Positions 54,948 to 63,729 are shown, counted from the first letter of the stretch. The stretch: 64,000 nucleotides of DNA from Maritimibacter fusiformis (GCF_008086115.1 NZ_VSIY01000015.1:310001-374000), one strand, 5' to 3'. Numbers and translations are program-made. The notes: generated by a model from the sequence alone, not told the origin.

Positions 54948-55601
54948 ATGCCGCTGTCCGACATCCTCGACCGCATTCGCGCCGAAGAAACCCGCACCGG
55001 CCGCGCGCCCGGCTCCACCACCCTGGTCGCGGTGTCCAAGGTGCAGCCCATCGACCGCGTGATCGCGGTGCTGGCCGAGGGCCACCGCGTTTTTGGCGAA
55101 AACAAGGTGCAGGAGGCCGCCGGCAAATGGCCGGACCTGAGCGACCGCTTTCCGGGGGTCGAGTTGCACCTCGTCGGCCCGCTCCAGACCAACAAGGCGC
55201 GCCAAGCGATGGAGCTGTTTGACGTGATCGAAACCCTCGACCGCCCCAAGCTCGCCCGCACCCTCGCGCGGCTGAAGGACGAGATGGGCCAGTGCCCGCG
55301 CCTGTTCGTGCAGGTCAACACCGGCGAGGAAGACCAGAAGGCCGGCGTGATGCCCGCCGAGGCCGACGCCTTCATCGCGGAGTGCCGCGATCTTGGATTG
55401 GAAATCGAAGGGCTGATGTGCATCCCGCCCGCCGACGAGGAGCCCTCGCTGCATTTCGCGCTTCTGGCCAAGATCGCCGCGCGCAACGGTATCGAGGGGC
55501 TGTCGATGGGCATGTCGGGCGATTTCGAGCGCGCCATCGCCCAAGGCGCAACCCATGTGCGCGTCGGCTCGGCAATCTTCGGTGAACGCGACTACGGATA
55601 G
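54948..55601 (+). CDS. YggS-type pyridoxal phosphate homeostasis protein
   Basis: A PLP-binding TIM-barrel protein, 217 residues, with the PLP Lys in TLVAVSKVQP, FGENKVQEAAGKW, VELHLVGPLQTNKARQ and GLSMGMSGDFERAIAQGATHVRVGSAIFG. It holds and distributes PLP in the cytosol. ATG 54948 has GGAG just upstream and gives the usual length; an ATG at 54921 would add nine residues with weak initiation signals. Its end overlaps convergent L,D-transpeptidase by 10 bases. Confidence 0.92.
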   Translation: MPLSDILDRIRAEETRTGRAPGSTTLVAVSKVQPIDRVIAVLAEGHRVFGENKVQEAAGKWPDLSDRFPGVELHLVGPLQTNKARQAMELFDVIETLDRPKLARTLARLKDEMGQCPRLFVQVNTGEEDQKAGVMPAEADAFIAECRDLGLEIEGLMCIPPADEEPSLHFALLAKIAARNGIEGLSMGMSGDFERAIAQGATHVRVGSAIFGERDYG

Positions 55602-56098
55602 ACCACGACCTGCGACCGCAGCGTCCAGTGCGCGGTGATCCAGCGCAGATGATCCGGGCGAAACGCGATGCAGCCCGCCGTGGGATAGCGTGGCCGCCGC
55701 CAGGCGTGAACAAAGATCGCAGACCCCGCCCCGGGCCGGGCATCGGGCCAGTTCCAATCGCTGACCAGCACAAGGTCATAAAGCGGATCGGCGCGGCAGA
55801 GCCGCTCATGCCCGAACGGGTGATTGCGGGCGTGCAGCCAGTGGTTATAGGCCGGATCGTCGGAATCGTCCGACCAGATGTCGGCGGGGCCAATCGGCAC
55901 CAGCGGCAGCACGGTTTTCGGCGGCGTGATCCGGTCGGCGCGGTAGCCGCCATAGGCCAGCCGCCAGATGCCCGCCGGAGTCGCCCCGTCGCCCTCGCGC
56001 TTGTCCCGGGTAATGCCGCCGCGCCCCGCCGCGCACGGAAATCGCCGCCCGTGAAATCGCGCGCCCCAGCGTGTGACGACCAGATCGTCGGGCGTCAC
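55592..56098 (-). CDS. L,D-transpeptidase (YkuD) family protein
   Basis: A 168-residue protein with the YkuD catalytic motif in HAWRRPRYPTAGCIAF (His, then Gly-Cys nucleophile); it also has GRGGITRDKREGDGATPAGIW early. No signal peptide is obvious, so its compartment is uncertain, and the short domain resembles the cytosolic or exported small LdtF-like group. It begins with ATGA overlapping the ribA stop. Cross-linking or remodelling of peptidoglycan is likely, but may act on other substrates. Confidence 0.88.
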   Translation of the reverse strand: MTPDDLVVTRWGARFHGRRFPCAAGRGGITRDKREGDGATPAGIWRLAYGGYRADRITPPKTVLPLVPIGPADIWSDDSDDPAYNHWLHARNHPFGHERLCRADPLYDLVLVSDWNWPDARPGAGSAIFVHAWRRPRYPTAGCIAFRPDHLRWITAHWTLRSQVVVYP

Positions 56099-57180
56099 AG
56101 CAGATGCCCGGATTTCTTCGCCTTGGTCGCCAGGTAGGCGGCATTGTGCGTGCTGTGCCCGGCCTTGAGCGGCACCCGCTCGACCACCTCGATGCCATTG
56201 GCCTGCATCATCGCCACCTTGGCGGGGTTGTTGGTCATCAGGCGGACGGATGAGAAGCCCAGCGCGCTGAGAATCTGGCTGCCGATCCTGAAATCGCGCT
56301 CATCATCCTCGAACCCCAGCCGGTGATTCGCCTCGACCGTGTCAAAGCCCTGATCCTGCAACGAGTAGGCGCGCATCTTGTTGGCAAGGCCAATGCCGCG
56401 GCCCTCCTGGTTGAGGTAGAGCAGCACCCCCGCGCCCGCCTCGCCCATCGCCGCCAGCGCCGCGCGCAGTTGTGGGCCGCAATCGCATTTCAGGCTGCCC
56501 ATCAGATCGCCGGTGAAACAGGCCGAATGCAGCCGCGCCAGCACGGGTTTCGACCGCTCCGGCTTCCCGATCTCGACGGCATAGTGTTCTTCGCCGCCGT
56601 CGCGCGGGCGAAAGACGTGCACCCGCCCGGCCTCGCTGACCGCCAGCGGCACCCGGGCGGCAACCACCTCGTCCAGCGGCCCGGTCGGCACCAGGTCATC
56701 GAGCTTGTCCAGCGACAGCCACGTCAGCCGGTTCTCCGCCGCCACCGCCCCGGCATCGTCCACCGCGACCAGCACCGCCGCGGGCAGCAGGTGTGCGGCC
56801 TTGGCCAGCATCACGCCGGCGCGCGCGATGCCCTCGTCACCGCCGCGCTCGGTCGTCAGCGGGCCTTTCATCGGCATCGCCAGATCGCCCGCCGGGTCCG
56901 CGACGTTGTGAATCCACTCAACCCCGGCATCGCCCGGCACCCGCACCCGCGCCACGTGGTCGGAATAGGCCCGCGCCTTGAGCGTGTCGGCCCGTCGCGG
57001 CGTGATCGCCAGCATGACCGGCCCCAGGGCGCGCAAAGCCGACAGGCGGGTGTCGTCCAGCGTCTCGGCGGCGGCAACAAGGGCCGCCTGTCCGGCAAAG
57101 GAAATCGCCACCGGCAGCCCCATGCGCAGATCGGCACGGGCGCGCGCGGCAAGTTCGCTGAGATCGGGCAGTAGCGTCAT
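56095..57180 (-). CDS. ribA: GTP cyclohydrolase II with N-terminal extension
   Basis: Opens GTP to start riboflavin synthesis. The C-terminal half has the zinc site CFTGDLMGSLKCDCGPQL, then LYLNQEGRGIGLANKMRAY (catalytic Arg and binding), and ends VPLKAGHSTHNAAYL. The N-terminal 150 residues look like a decayed RibB-type domain (ARVRVPGDAGVEWI, GPLTTERGG) with a different role or none; full catalytic residues of RibB are not visible. 361 residues from ATG 57180 with GAGGAACC upstream. The 3' end overlaps the L,D-transpeptidase gene. Confidence 0.92.
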   Translation of the reverse strand: MTLLPDLSELAARARADLRMGLPVAISFAGQAALVAAAETLDDTRLSALRALGPVMLAITPRRADTLKARAYSDHVARVRVPGDAGVEWIHNVADPAGDLAMPMKGPLTTERGGDEGIARAGVMLAKAAHLLPAAVLVAVDDAGAVAAENRLTWLSLDKLDDLVPTGPLDEVVAARVPLAVSEAGRVHVFRPRDGGEEHYAVEIGKPERSKPVLARLHSACFTGDLMGSLKCDCGPQLRAALAAMGEAGAGVLLYLNQEGRGIGLANKMRAYSLQDQGFDTVEANHRLGFEDDERDFRIGSQILSALGFSSVRLMTNNPAKVAMMQANGIEVVERVPLKAGHSTHNAAYLATKAKKSGHLL

Positions 57181-57335
57181 CGGTTCCTCGCAGTCGCCGC
57201 CCTGAATAGGCCCGTTTGCGGAAATGTGAAACAATTACCGCGATTTCGACACGTCCGCGTGAGGCGTTTGCAGCATTTGTTGCCGTTGCCGTGCCCCATG
57301 CTCACATCCGGGTGAAGCAACACGGAGACCCGGCA

Positions 57336-58022
57336 ATGGCAACGCAGAAAAACATCCTTCTGGTCGATGACGACGAAGACCTGCGCGAGGCGCTGGCCGA
57401 GCAACTTGTGATGACCGAGGATTTCGATGTCTTCGAGGCCGGCAACGGTGCCGACGCCATGCAGAAGGCGAAAGAAGCGATCTATGACCTGGTGATCCTC
57501 GATGTCGGCCTGCCCGATACCGACGGGCGCGAACTGTGCAAACTGCTGCGCAAGCAGGGTGTGAAATGCCCGATCGTGATGCTGACGGGCCATGACAGCG
57601 ACGCCGACACCATCCTCGGCCTCGATGCCGGGGCCAACGACTATGTGACCAAACCGTTCAAGTTCCCGGTTCTGCTGGCCCGTATCCGCGCCCAGCTGCG
57701 CCAGCACGAGCAAAGCGAAGACGCGGTGTTCCAGCTTGGCCCCTATACTTTCAAGCCGTCGATGAAGATGCTGATCACCGAGGACGACCGCAAGATCCGG
57801 TTGACCGAGAAGGAGACCAACATCCTCAAGTTCCTCTACCGCGCGCAGGAAGGCGTGGTGGCGCGCGACGTGCTGCTGCACGAGGTCTGGGGCTACAACG
57901 CCGGGGTCACGACGCATACGCTCGAGACCCACATCTACCGCCTGCGCCAGAAAATCGAGCCCGACCCCTCGAACGCGCGGCTGCTGGTGACCGAAAGCGG
58001 CGGCTATCGCCTTGTTGCATGA
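57336..58022 (+). CDS. cenR: OmpR-family response regulator, CenR-like
   Basis: A 228-residue regulator: receiver with DDDED near the N-terminus, phospho-acceptor Asp in LVILDVGLPDTDGREL and Lys in VTKPFKFPVL; winged-helix domain with IRLTEKETNILKFLYR and TLETHIYRLRQKI. The sequence closely resembles (from memory) CenR, an essential cell-envelope regulator of Caulobacter and Rhodobacter; its kinase cenK is not in the window. ATG 57336 follows CACGGAGACCCGGCA. It is divergent from ribA, with a promoter region of 155 bp. Confidence 0.88.
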   Translation: MATQKNILLVDDDEDLREALAEQLVMTEDFDVFEAGNGADAMQKAKEAIYDLVILDVGLPDTDGRELCKLLRKQGVKCPIVMLTGHDSDADTILGLDAGANDYVTKPFKFPVLLARIRAQLRQHEQSEDAVFQLGPYTFKPSMKMLITEDDRKIRLTEKETNILKFLYRAQEGVVARDVLLHEVWGYNAGVTTHTLETHIYRLRQKIEPDPSNARLLVTESGGYRLVA

Positions 58023-58164
58023 CAGCCACAGGGTGAAAATCGCGCCTTATTGTCGCCTCGATTCATAGCTATCCTGAAAGAACACGGCGATTGTTTCGCC
58101 AGACGGTCTAAACGGAACCCCTGTCCGCGTCGGGGCAATGACGCGGAATCCTCCCTGTTGGACT

Positions 58165-58191
58165 GGCCCGGGCTTTGCCCGGGCCTTTTTT
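58165..58191 (+). terminator. cenR or small RNA terminator
   Basis: GGCCCGGGC-TTT-GCCCGGGCC, a 9-bp stem with 6 T after it, 143 bp beyond the cenR stop and next to the ectD stop. The distance from cenR leaves room for a small RNA that would end here. Confidence 0.9.
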
Positions 58192-58203
58192 GGGGCAAAC
58201 GCA

Positions 58204-59145
58204 CTACAGCGTGATTTCGCCCTCAACCGGCTCGATCGCCTCGGGTTGTTCCCGATTGGCCAGGAACGCCGGGCGCGGCGCCTTGGCGGCAAATGGCGCG
58301 ACGAGGCGGTTCGACAGCGCATTGTAGACGAAAAACGCGTTGGAGCGCGGGAAGGGCGTGATGTTGCCGTTTGAGCCGTGCAACGTATTGCACTCGAAAA
58401 ACACCACGGTGCCGGCTGGCCCGGTGGCCACATCCAACCCAAGTTGCTCGACCATGCGCGCGATGGTCTCAGGCTGCGGCACGCCGATCACCTGTTTCTT
58501 GAGCGAGCTTTCGTGGTTGCGCGCCGGCGTTTCGCCCGCACAGGCCACGAAGCTCTTGTGAGAGCCGGGAACCAGCATCAGCGGCCCGTTCAATTCGGAA
58601 TTGTCGGTCAGCAGGATCGAGGCCGACACCGCGCGCATCCGCGGCATCCCGTCCTCGGCGTGCCAGGTCTCGAAATCCGAATGCCAGTAGAATTCCTTGC
58701 CGGTGAAGCCGGGTTTGTAGTTCAGCCGCGACTGGTGCAGATAAACCCGGTCGTTGAGAAGGAACTCTGCGATGCCGGCCAGCCGGCGGTCATGCGCCAG
58801 GCGGCGGAACAGTTCGGAATGCTCGTCCAGCCGAAAGACAGTGCGCACCTCGTCCGAACCCGGTTCCGTGACAAGGTCTTCGCCGCGTATCTCGGCGCCG
58901 TTGCGGCGCAGGGCCGCGCCGGCCTCGATCAGGCGGCGGATTTCCGATTTGCTGAACAGGTCTTTCGCGACCAGATAACCCTTGTCCCGATACTGCGCCG
59001 CCGCCTCCTGCGACAGCGGGGCCGCCGGGGTCCAGTCCGACCACAGCACCGGATCCTGCCGTTCTATCGTCCGTTCGGCGCCGGGAAGACGGGTAGGGTA
59101 GGCGTCACCGGTCTCGATCCTGGCGATTTTCGTCGTAATATTCAT
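58204..59145 (-). CDS. ectD: ectoine 5-hydroxylase
   Basis: Non-heme Fe(II)/2-oxoglutarate dioxygenase that makes 5-hydroxyectoine, an osmoprotectant. The 313 residues contain the EctD signature FYWHSDFETWHAEDGMP with iron ligands His155 and Asp157, and later His256 in NTLHGSNGN. The normal neighbours ectABC and ask_ect are missing; flanks are cenR, a terminator and xthA. ATG 59145 follows AGAGAGGATCGAAC. It could serve to hydroxylate ectoine taken up from outside or made from ectABC elsewhere. Confidence 0.93.
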   Translation of the reverse strand: MNITTKIARIETGDAYPTRLPGAERTIERQDPVLWSDWTPAAPLSQEAAAQYRDKGYLVAKDLFSKSEIRRLIEAGAALRRNGAEIRGEDLVTEPGSDEVRTVFRLDEHSELFRRLAHDRRLAGIAEFLLNDRVYLHQSRLNYKPGFTGKEFYWHSDFETWHAEDGMPRMRAVSASILLTDNSELNGPLMLVPGSHKSFVACAGETPARNHESSLKKQVIGVPQPETIARMVEQLGLDVATGPAGTVVFFECNTLHGSNGNITPFPRSNAFFVYNALSNRLVAPFAAKAPRPAFLANREQPEAIEPVEGEITL

Positions 59146-59311
59146 CGTTCGATCCTCTCTTGACGATTCATTTCTGAGTTTCGACCGCCTGTGGCGGATA
59201 TGTCGGAACGACGTCCGCACGGCGCGATTGTTCCCGAACCCGGACGCGCACCGCTGGAACTCGGCGCATGTCACCGTTAGGGTCGGCGAAACCCTCAGCC
59301 GGAGCTTTCCC

Positions 59312-60100
59312 ATGTCGTTCACGCTTGCCACCTGGAACATCAACTCGGTGCGTCTGCGCGAGGGGCTGGTCCGCCGCCTGATGCAGGAGGAAGCGCCGGA
59401 CATCCTGTGTCTTCAGGAGTGCAAGAGCCCGGTCGACAAGATCCCGCTCGAGGGATTTCGCGCGCTTGGCTATGGCCACATGGTCGCGCGTGGGCAAAAG
59501 GGCTACAACGGCGTGGCGATCTTGTCAAAACTGCCGCTGGAAGATGTGGGCGACATGGATTTCGCCTCGCTTGGCCATGCCCGTCATGTCGCGGCGCGGC
59601 TGGAAAACGGGGTGGTCATCCACAATTTCTACGTCCCCGCCGGGGGCGACAAGCCCGACCGCGCGGTGAACGAGAAATTCGGGCAGAAGCTCGACTACCT
59701 CACCGAAATGCGCGACTGGTTCCACGGCACGCGCCCTGAAAAGGCGATCTTGGTCGGTGATCTCAACATTGCCCCGCGCGAGGATGACGTCTGGAACCAC
59801 AAGCAGCTTTTGCGCATCGTCAGCCATACGCCGATCGAGGTCGAGCATCTGGCCGAGATGCAGGACGCCGGCCGTTTCGTGGACATCACCCGCAAGGACA
59901 TTCCCGAGGGCAATCTCTATTCCTGGTGGTCCTATCGCTCGCCCGAATGGGACAAGGCCGACAAGGGCCGGCGGCTCGATCATATCTGGGCAACGCCCGA
60001 TATCGCCGCGGCCGGGCATGACAGCCGGATCCTGCGCGACGTGCGCGGGTGGGAGCAGCCTTCGGATCACGCCCCGGTGTTCGCCCGGTTCGATCTCTAG
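59312..60100 (+). CDS. xthA: exodeoxyribonuclease III
   Basis: AP endonuclease and 3' exonuclease for base-excision repair. The 262-residue protein has LATWNINSVRLREG, DILCLQECKSP with the metal Glu, YNGVAILSKLP, VGDLNIAP, and the catalytic terminal SDHAPVFARF. ATG 59312 follows GCCGGAGCTTTCCC. Divergent from ectD. Confidence 0.96.
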   Translation: MSFTLATWNINSVRLREGLVRRLMQEEAPDILCLQECKSPVDKIPLEGFRALGYGHMVARGQKGYNGVAILSKLPLEDVGDMDFASLGHARHVAARLENGVVIHNFYVPAGGDKPDRAVNEKFGQKLDYLTEMRDWFHGTRPEKAILVGDLNIAPREDDVWNHKQLLRIVSHTPIEVEHLAEMQDAGRFVDITRKDIPEGNLYSWWSYRSPEWDKADKGRRLDHIWATPDIAAAGHDSRILRDVRGWEQPSDHAPVFARFDL

Positions 60101-60106
60101 GTCCGA

Positions 60107-60670
60107 TCAGCCGCCCGCCTGCCATTGCAGGATGGCTTCGGACGGCCAGAGCAGCATCACGACGTTCAGGATCAGCCCGTCGCGAATCAGAACGGTCGTC
60201 AGAACCTCGAAGCCGACGCAGATCGCCACGCTCACCCACACCGGCAGCACGCGGGCCAGCCAGAAGCCGATCAGCATCGCCACCACGTCGGCGGAGGAAT
60301 TGAGCACGCTGTCGCCGATGTAGTCGGTCGAGAACGTGGTGTTGCGATACCGCTCGATCACCGCATCGGTGTTTTCCAGAACCTCCCAGCCGACCTCGAC
60401 CAGCGTCGCGATGACCAGCCGCCAGCCGATCCCGATCCGCCGCGCCACCAGCCAGAGCGCCCCGTAAAAGGCGAATCCGTGGATCAGGTGGCTGGGCGTA
60501 TACCAGTCGGTCAGGTGCATGTTGCTCTCGGCCGTGCCAAGGCCGCCATACCACAGCCAGACATTGCCGCTGCCGCTGATCAGCGTGCGGTCCATGGCAA
60601 ACAGGATCAGCCCGCTTGCCAGCGTGATAAGGAATGTGGCCCAATAGGGCAGGGAGGCGCGACTGACCAT
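60107..60670 (-). CDS. DUF2585 membrane protein (UPF0314)
   Basis: A 187-residue integral membrane protein with about four helices. It contains LYWYGG-like NVWLWYGG, HLTDWYTPSHLIHGFAFYG and EVGWEVLENTDAVIERYRN, the DUF2585 core with many Trp and Tyr. Start at ATG 60670 excludes upstream codons of no relation. The gene ends 6 bp after xthA and is divergent from the FAD monooxygenase gene. Function unknown. Confidence 0.88.
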   Translation of the reverse strand: MVSRASLPYWATFLITLASGLILFAMDRTLISGSGNVWLWYGGLGTAESNMHLTDWYTPSHLIHGFAFYGALWLVARRIGIGWRLVIATLVEVGWEVLENTDAVIERYRNTTFSTDYIGDSVLNSSADVVAMLIGFWLARVLPVWVSVAICVGFEVLTTVLIRDGLILNVVMLLWPSEAILQWQAGG

Positions 60671-60815
60671 TCCGCGAATGGTGCACAGCGCCGCGCCCCT
60701 GTCCAGTTCCGCGACGCGCGGCGATGCGCCGCCGAACACCGCCAATTTGATCTGTGTCGTTTTGGTGCCGCCCGAAACCGCTATCCTGCGCCCGACAGCC
60801 CCGGAGGGACCCCGC

Positions 60816-62429
60816 ATGACCAGGATTTTCGACATTCCGCTCTATCCTTACGAACGCCATCCCGACCAGGACGCGATCCAGATCGTGCGTCATCCGGTCG
60901 TGGTTGTCGGCGCCGGGCCGGTCGGGCTGGTCGTGGCCATCGACCTGGCCCAGCAGGACGTGCCGGTGGTGGTGCTGGACGACAACGAGAAGGTCTCGGC
61001 CGGGTCGCGCGCGGTCAGCTATGCCAAGCGCCCGCTCGAGATTCTCGACCGGCTCGGTTGTGCCGGGCCGGTGCTTGACCGGGGCGTGGCCTGGAGCATC
61101 AGCAAGCTTTTCGTCGGTGACCAGCTGATCCATGAGTTCGACCTGCTGCCCGAGGACGGCCACGCCCATCCGGCCTTCGTGAACCTGCAGCAATACGCGC
61201 TGGAGGAGGCCCTGGTCGCCCGGCTGCGCGCGCTGCAGGCCGAGGGCAGGAAGATCGACCTGCGCGGCGGCAACAAGGTCTCGGCCATCGCCAGCCACGA
61301 GGATCACGTGACGCTCGAGATCGACACGCCCGAGGCGTCCTACAACATCGAGGCCGACTGGCTGGTCGCCTGCGACGGGGCCGGGTCTCCGATCCGCCGG
61401 ATGATGGGGATCGAGTTTGCCGGTGTCGATTTCGAGGATCATTTCCTGGTTGTCGACGTGAAGGCCAAGACCGGATTTCCCGCCGAGCGCCGGTTCTGGT
61501 TCGACCCGCCGTTCAACCCGGGCCAGTCGGCGCTGTTGCACAAGCAACCTGACGACCTGTGGCGGATCGAGTTCCAGATCGGCCACGACATCGACCGCGA
61601 GGCCGAGCTTGCGCCCGAGGCCATCGACCGGCGTCTGCGTGCGATGCTGGGCAAGGAAATGACCTACGAACTGGAATCGGCGTCGGTCTATACCTTCCAG
61701 AGCCGCCGGATGGAGCAGTTTCACAAGAACCGCGTGGTGTTCGCCGGTGACGCTGCCCACCAGGTGCCGCCGTTCGGCGCGCGCGGGGCGAACGCGGGGC
61801 TGCAGGATGCCGACAACCTCGGCTGGAAACTGGCGCTGGTGGCCAAGGGTCAGGCTCCGGCGGCGTTGCTCGACAGCTATGACGTCGAGCGCATCATGGG
61901 GGCCGAGGAGAACATGCGGCACTCGACCCGCGCGACCGAATTCGTCACGCCGAAGTCCGAGGCGTCGCGGCTGTTTCGCGATGCCGTGCTGGATCTGGCG
62001 GAACGGCACGAGTTTGCCCGCCCGCTGGTGAATTCCGGCCGGCTGTCGCAGCCGGCGATCTATGACGGTTCGCCGATCAACACCCCCGACGCACTGGAAA
62101 GCGCACCGGCGCGCAGCCGTCCGGGCGCGCCCTGCCCGGATGCGCCGATCGGTGACGGTTTCCTTCTGTCGCGGCTGGGTGGCGGCTTCGTGCTTCTGGC
62201 CATCGACACCGAGGCCCCCGAAACCTTCGAGGATGGCGGGATCGTGGCGACGCGGCTGGCGGTTTCGGCCCGCGACGATCCCAGTGGGGCGCTTGCCGCG
62301 CGCTACCTGGGGGATGAGCCGTCGGCGGTCTACCTGATCCGCCCCGACCAGCACGTGGCGGCGCGGTTCGCGGATTTCGACGAGGATCAGATCCGCTTTG
62401 CCCTGCGCCGGGCCACCGGAAAGGAATGA
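60816..62429 (+). CDS. FAD-dependent monooxygenase, aromatic hydroxylase type
   Basis: A 537-residue class A flavoprotein monooxygenase. It has VVVVGAGPVGLVVAIDLAQQ (FAD), WLVACDGAGSPIRRMMGI (DG motif) and RVVFAGDAAHQVPPFGARGANAGLQDADNLGWKL (GD motif), the set seen in MhpA- or phenol-hydroxylase-like enzymes. The substrate is unknown; 3-(3-hydroxyphenyl)propionate-like or other phenolic compounds are usual. GGAGGG precedes ATG 60816. The DUF2783 gene starts 4 bp after its stop, a pair often co-occurring. Confidence 0.9.
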   Translation: MTRIFDIPLYPYERHPDQDAIQIVRHPVVVVGAGPVGLVVAIDLAQQDVPVVVLDDNEKVSAGSRAVSYAKRPLEILDRLGCAGPVLDRGVAWSISKLFVGDQLIHEFDLLPEDGHAHPAFVNLQQYALEEALVARLRALQAEGRKIDLRGGNKVSAIASHEDHVTLEIDTPEASYNIEADWLVACDGAGSPIRRMMGIEFAGVDFEDHFLVVDVKAKTGFPAERRFWFDPPFNPGQSALLHKQPDDLWRIEFQIGHDIDREAELAPEAIDRRLRAMLGKEMTYELESASVYTFQSRRMEQFHKNRVVFAGDAAHQVPPFGARGANAGLQDADNLGWKLALVAKGQAPAALLDSYDVERIMGAEENMRHSTRATEFVTPKSEASRLFRDAVLDLAERHEFARPLVNSGRLSQPAIYDGSPINTPDALESAPARSRPGAPCPDAPIGDGFLLSRLGGGFVLLAIDTEAPETFEDGGIVATRLAVSARDDPSGALAARYLGDEPSAVYLIRPDQHVAARFADFDEDQIRFALRRATGKE

Positions 62430-62433
62430 GGAC

Positions 62434-62628
62434 ATGGCCAAACTGACCCTGACCCCGAATATCGAAGACGGCGACGATTTCCTGGCCGAGCTGTTGGCGG
62501 TGCACGATGGGCTGACAAAACCGGACAGCGACGCGCTGAACGCCCGGCTGATCCTGACGCTGGCCAACCACATCGGTGACCGCGACGTGCTGGCCGAGGC
62601 GCTGCGGGTCGCCGCCCGCCCGCGCTAG
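62434..62628 (+). CDS. DUF2783 small protein
   Basis: A 64-residue protein, MAKLTLTPNIEDGDDFLAELL then LNARLILTLANHIGDRDVLAEAL, the DUF2783 pattern. It lies immediately after the FAD monooxygenase with ATG 62434 behind AAGGAATGAGG, and its stop overlaps the RES gene stop (CTAG). Probably a partner of the monooxygenase; no biochemical role known. Confidence 0.85.
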   Translation: MAKLTLTPNIEDGDDFLAELLAVHDGLTKPDSDALNARLILTLANHIGDRDVLAEALRVAARPR

Positions 62629-63368
62629 ACCGGGCCGGTTCCGTCCGAGAACCGAAGCGCCGTTTCCCCCGGCGCGAACATGAAGCGTTGGTTGAGCGTC
62701 TCGCAAGACACGCGCACCAGAGACCATGACAGGGTGACCTGCCAGGTCTGGTGCTGGATCGGGCGCGGCTGGGCGAAGGCGCCGCAGCACAGCACCGCGA
62801 CATTCGCCGCCGGTTCCGGGTGGCGCACCGAAGCATAGCGGATCGCCTCTCCGTCCACGGCGCGCATCGCGTCCGAGAGGGCCAGGCACTCCGCGTAGTC
62901 CTCGGGGTCGGTCCAGTTCCCCGCCCCGGCAAGCTCCGGTGCGGTCAGGTCCAGCGCGCGGTCGGTGCGGATATCGGCCATCACCGCCGTGTGCTCGATC
63001 GGGCGGCGCGGCAGGGGTGTGCCCTCGGAAGCCCGATAGAACGCCAGCGTCTTCCACACGGTTTCACTGATCGCGGTCAGCGGCTCCTCGGCCCCGTACC
63101 AGACCCCCGGCGTGCGTCCCGCCCGGCGAAAGCGCGAGGATTTGGGGTAGCGGCCATAGCGGAACGGCGACCAGAACTGAAAATCGAGATGCCGGCAATC
63201 CTCGGGCACCGGCGGCTTGCTGTCTTCCAGCAAAGCCTCCAGCGTGTCGTGCTCGGCGAAGGTGTCGACCAGCCGGACGGTCGAGGATCGTGACTGCCCT
63301 TCGATCACCCGCCAGACATTGCGCCGATAAGGCTGGAAATGCGCCTCAGGTCGGAGCACGGGCGGCAT
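62625..63368 (-). CDS. RES-domain toxin
   Basis: A 247-residue protein of the RES family, whose characterised members degrade NAD+ when freed from antitoxin. The early Arg (NVWRVIEG), the central Glu in GVWYGAEEPLTAISETVWKTL, and the late Ser in EAIRYASVRHP form the R-E-S set. It follows the Xre-type antitoxin gene and overlaps it by 23 bases. At 247 residues it is longer than the commonest RES toxins (about 150-160). Confidence 0.88.
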   Translation of the reverse strand: MPPVLRPEAHFQPYRRNVWRVIEGQSRSSTVRLVDTFAEHDTLEALLEDSKPPVPEDCRHLDFQFWSPFRYGRYPKSSRFRRAGRTPGVWYGAEEPLTAISETVWKTLAFYRASEGTPLPRRPIEHTAVMADIRTDRALDLTAPELAGAGNWTDPEDYAECLALSDAMRAVDGEAIRYASVRHPEPAANVAVLCCGAFAQPRPIQHQTWQVTLSWSLVRVSCETLNQRFMFAPGETALRFSDGTGPV

Positions 63369-63729
63369 CGAGGTAGTTCATCACGTCGACCAGCCCGGCG
63401 GGCGTGCGCATCAGGTCCTTCGGCACGCCGTGCAGGTCGGCATTGGCGGCCTTGATCCAGCCCCGCACCGTCGCCGCCTCGCCCCCCGCCACCGCGTCGA
63501 GCGAGCGGAAAACACGGATCAGGTAAAGCGCCAGGTCCAGCGGCTTGCCCGCAAGGTCATGGCCGCCGCCGTTCATCCGCGACACGGTCGATTCACTGAC
63601 CCCGAGGATGCCCGCAAGCTCGCGCTGCGAAAGGCCAAGCTCACGCGCGGCGTTGACGACCGCCTTGGCCACGACCCGGCCGGGTGCGTGGCTGGTGTCT
63701 TGTATCTCGATATGAGCATTCTGCGGCAT
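63346..63729 (-). CDS. Xre-type antitoxin with toxin-binding domain (MbcA/ParS type)
   Basis: A 127-residue protein with a Xre-like helix-turn-helix (LGLSQRELAGILGVSESTVSRM) and a C-terminal toxin-binding domain (YLIRVFRSLDAVAGGEAATVRGWIKAANADLHGVPKDLMRTPAGLVDVMNYLDA). It would neutralise the RES protein and repress the operon. ATG 63729 follows CAGGAGAAAGAAAA. First gene of the pair. Confidence 0.9.
   Translation of the reverse strand: MPQNAHIEIQDTSHAPGRVVAKAVVNAARELGLSQRELAGILGVSESTVSRMNGGGHDLAGKPLDLALYLIRVFRSLDAVAGGEAATVRGWIKAANADLHGVPKDLMRTPAGLVDVMNYLDAARAPT

Noticed and set aside
57177..57932. A 251-codon minus-strand frame opposite cenR
   Set aside because: Mirror of the highly conserved response regulator; no motifs.
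59886..62573. A long minus-strand open frame across xthA, DUF2585 and the FAD monooxygenase
   Set aside because: Antisense to well-supported genes with typical motifs; no start signal or recognisable domain.
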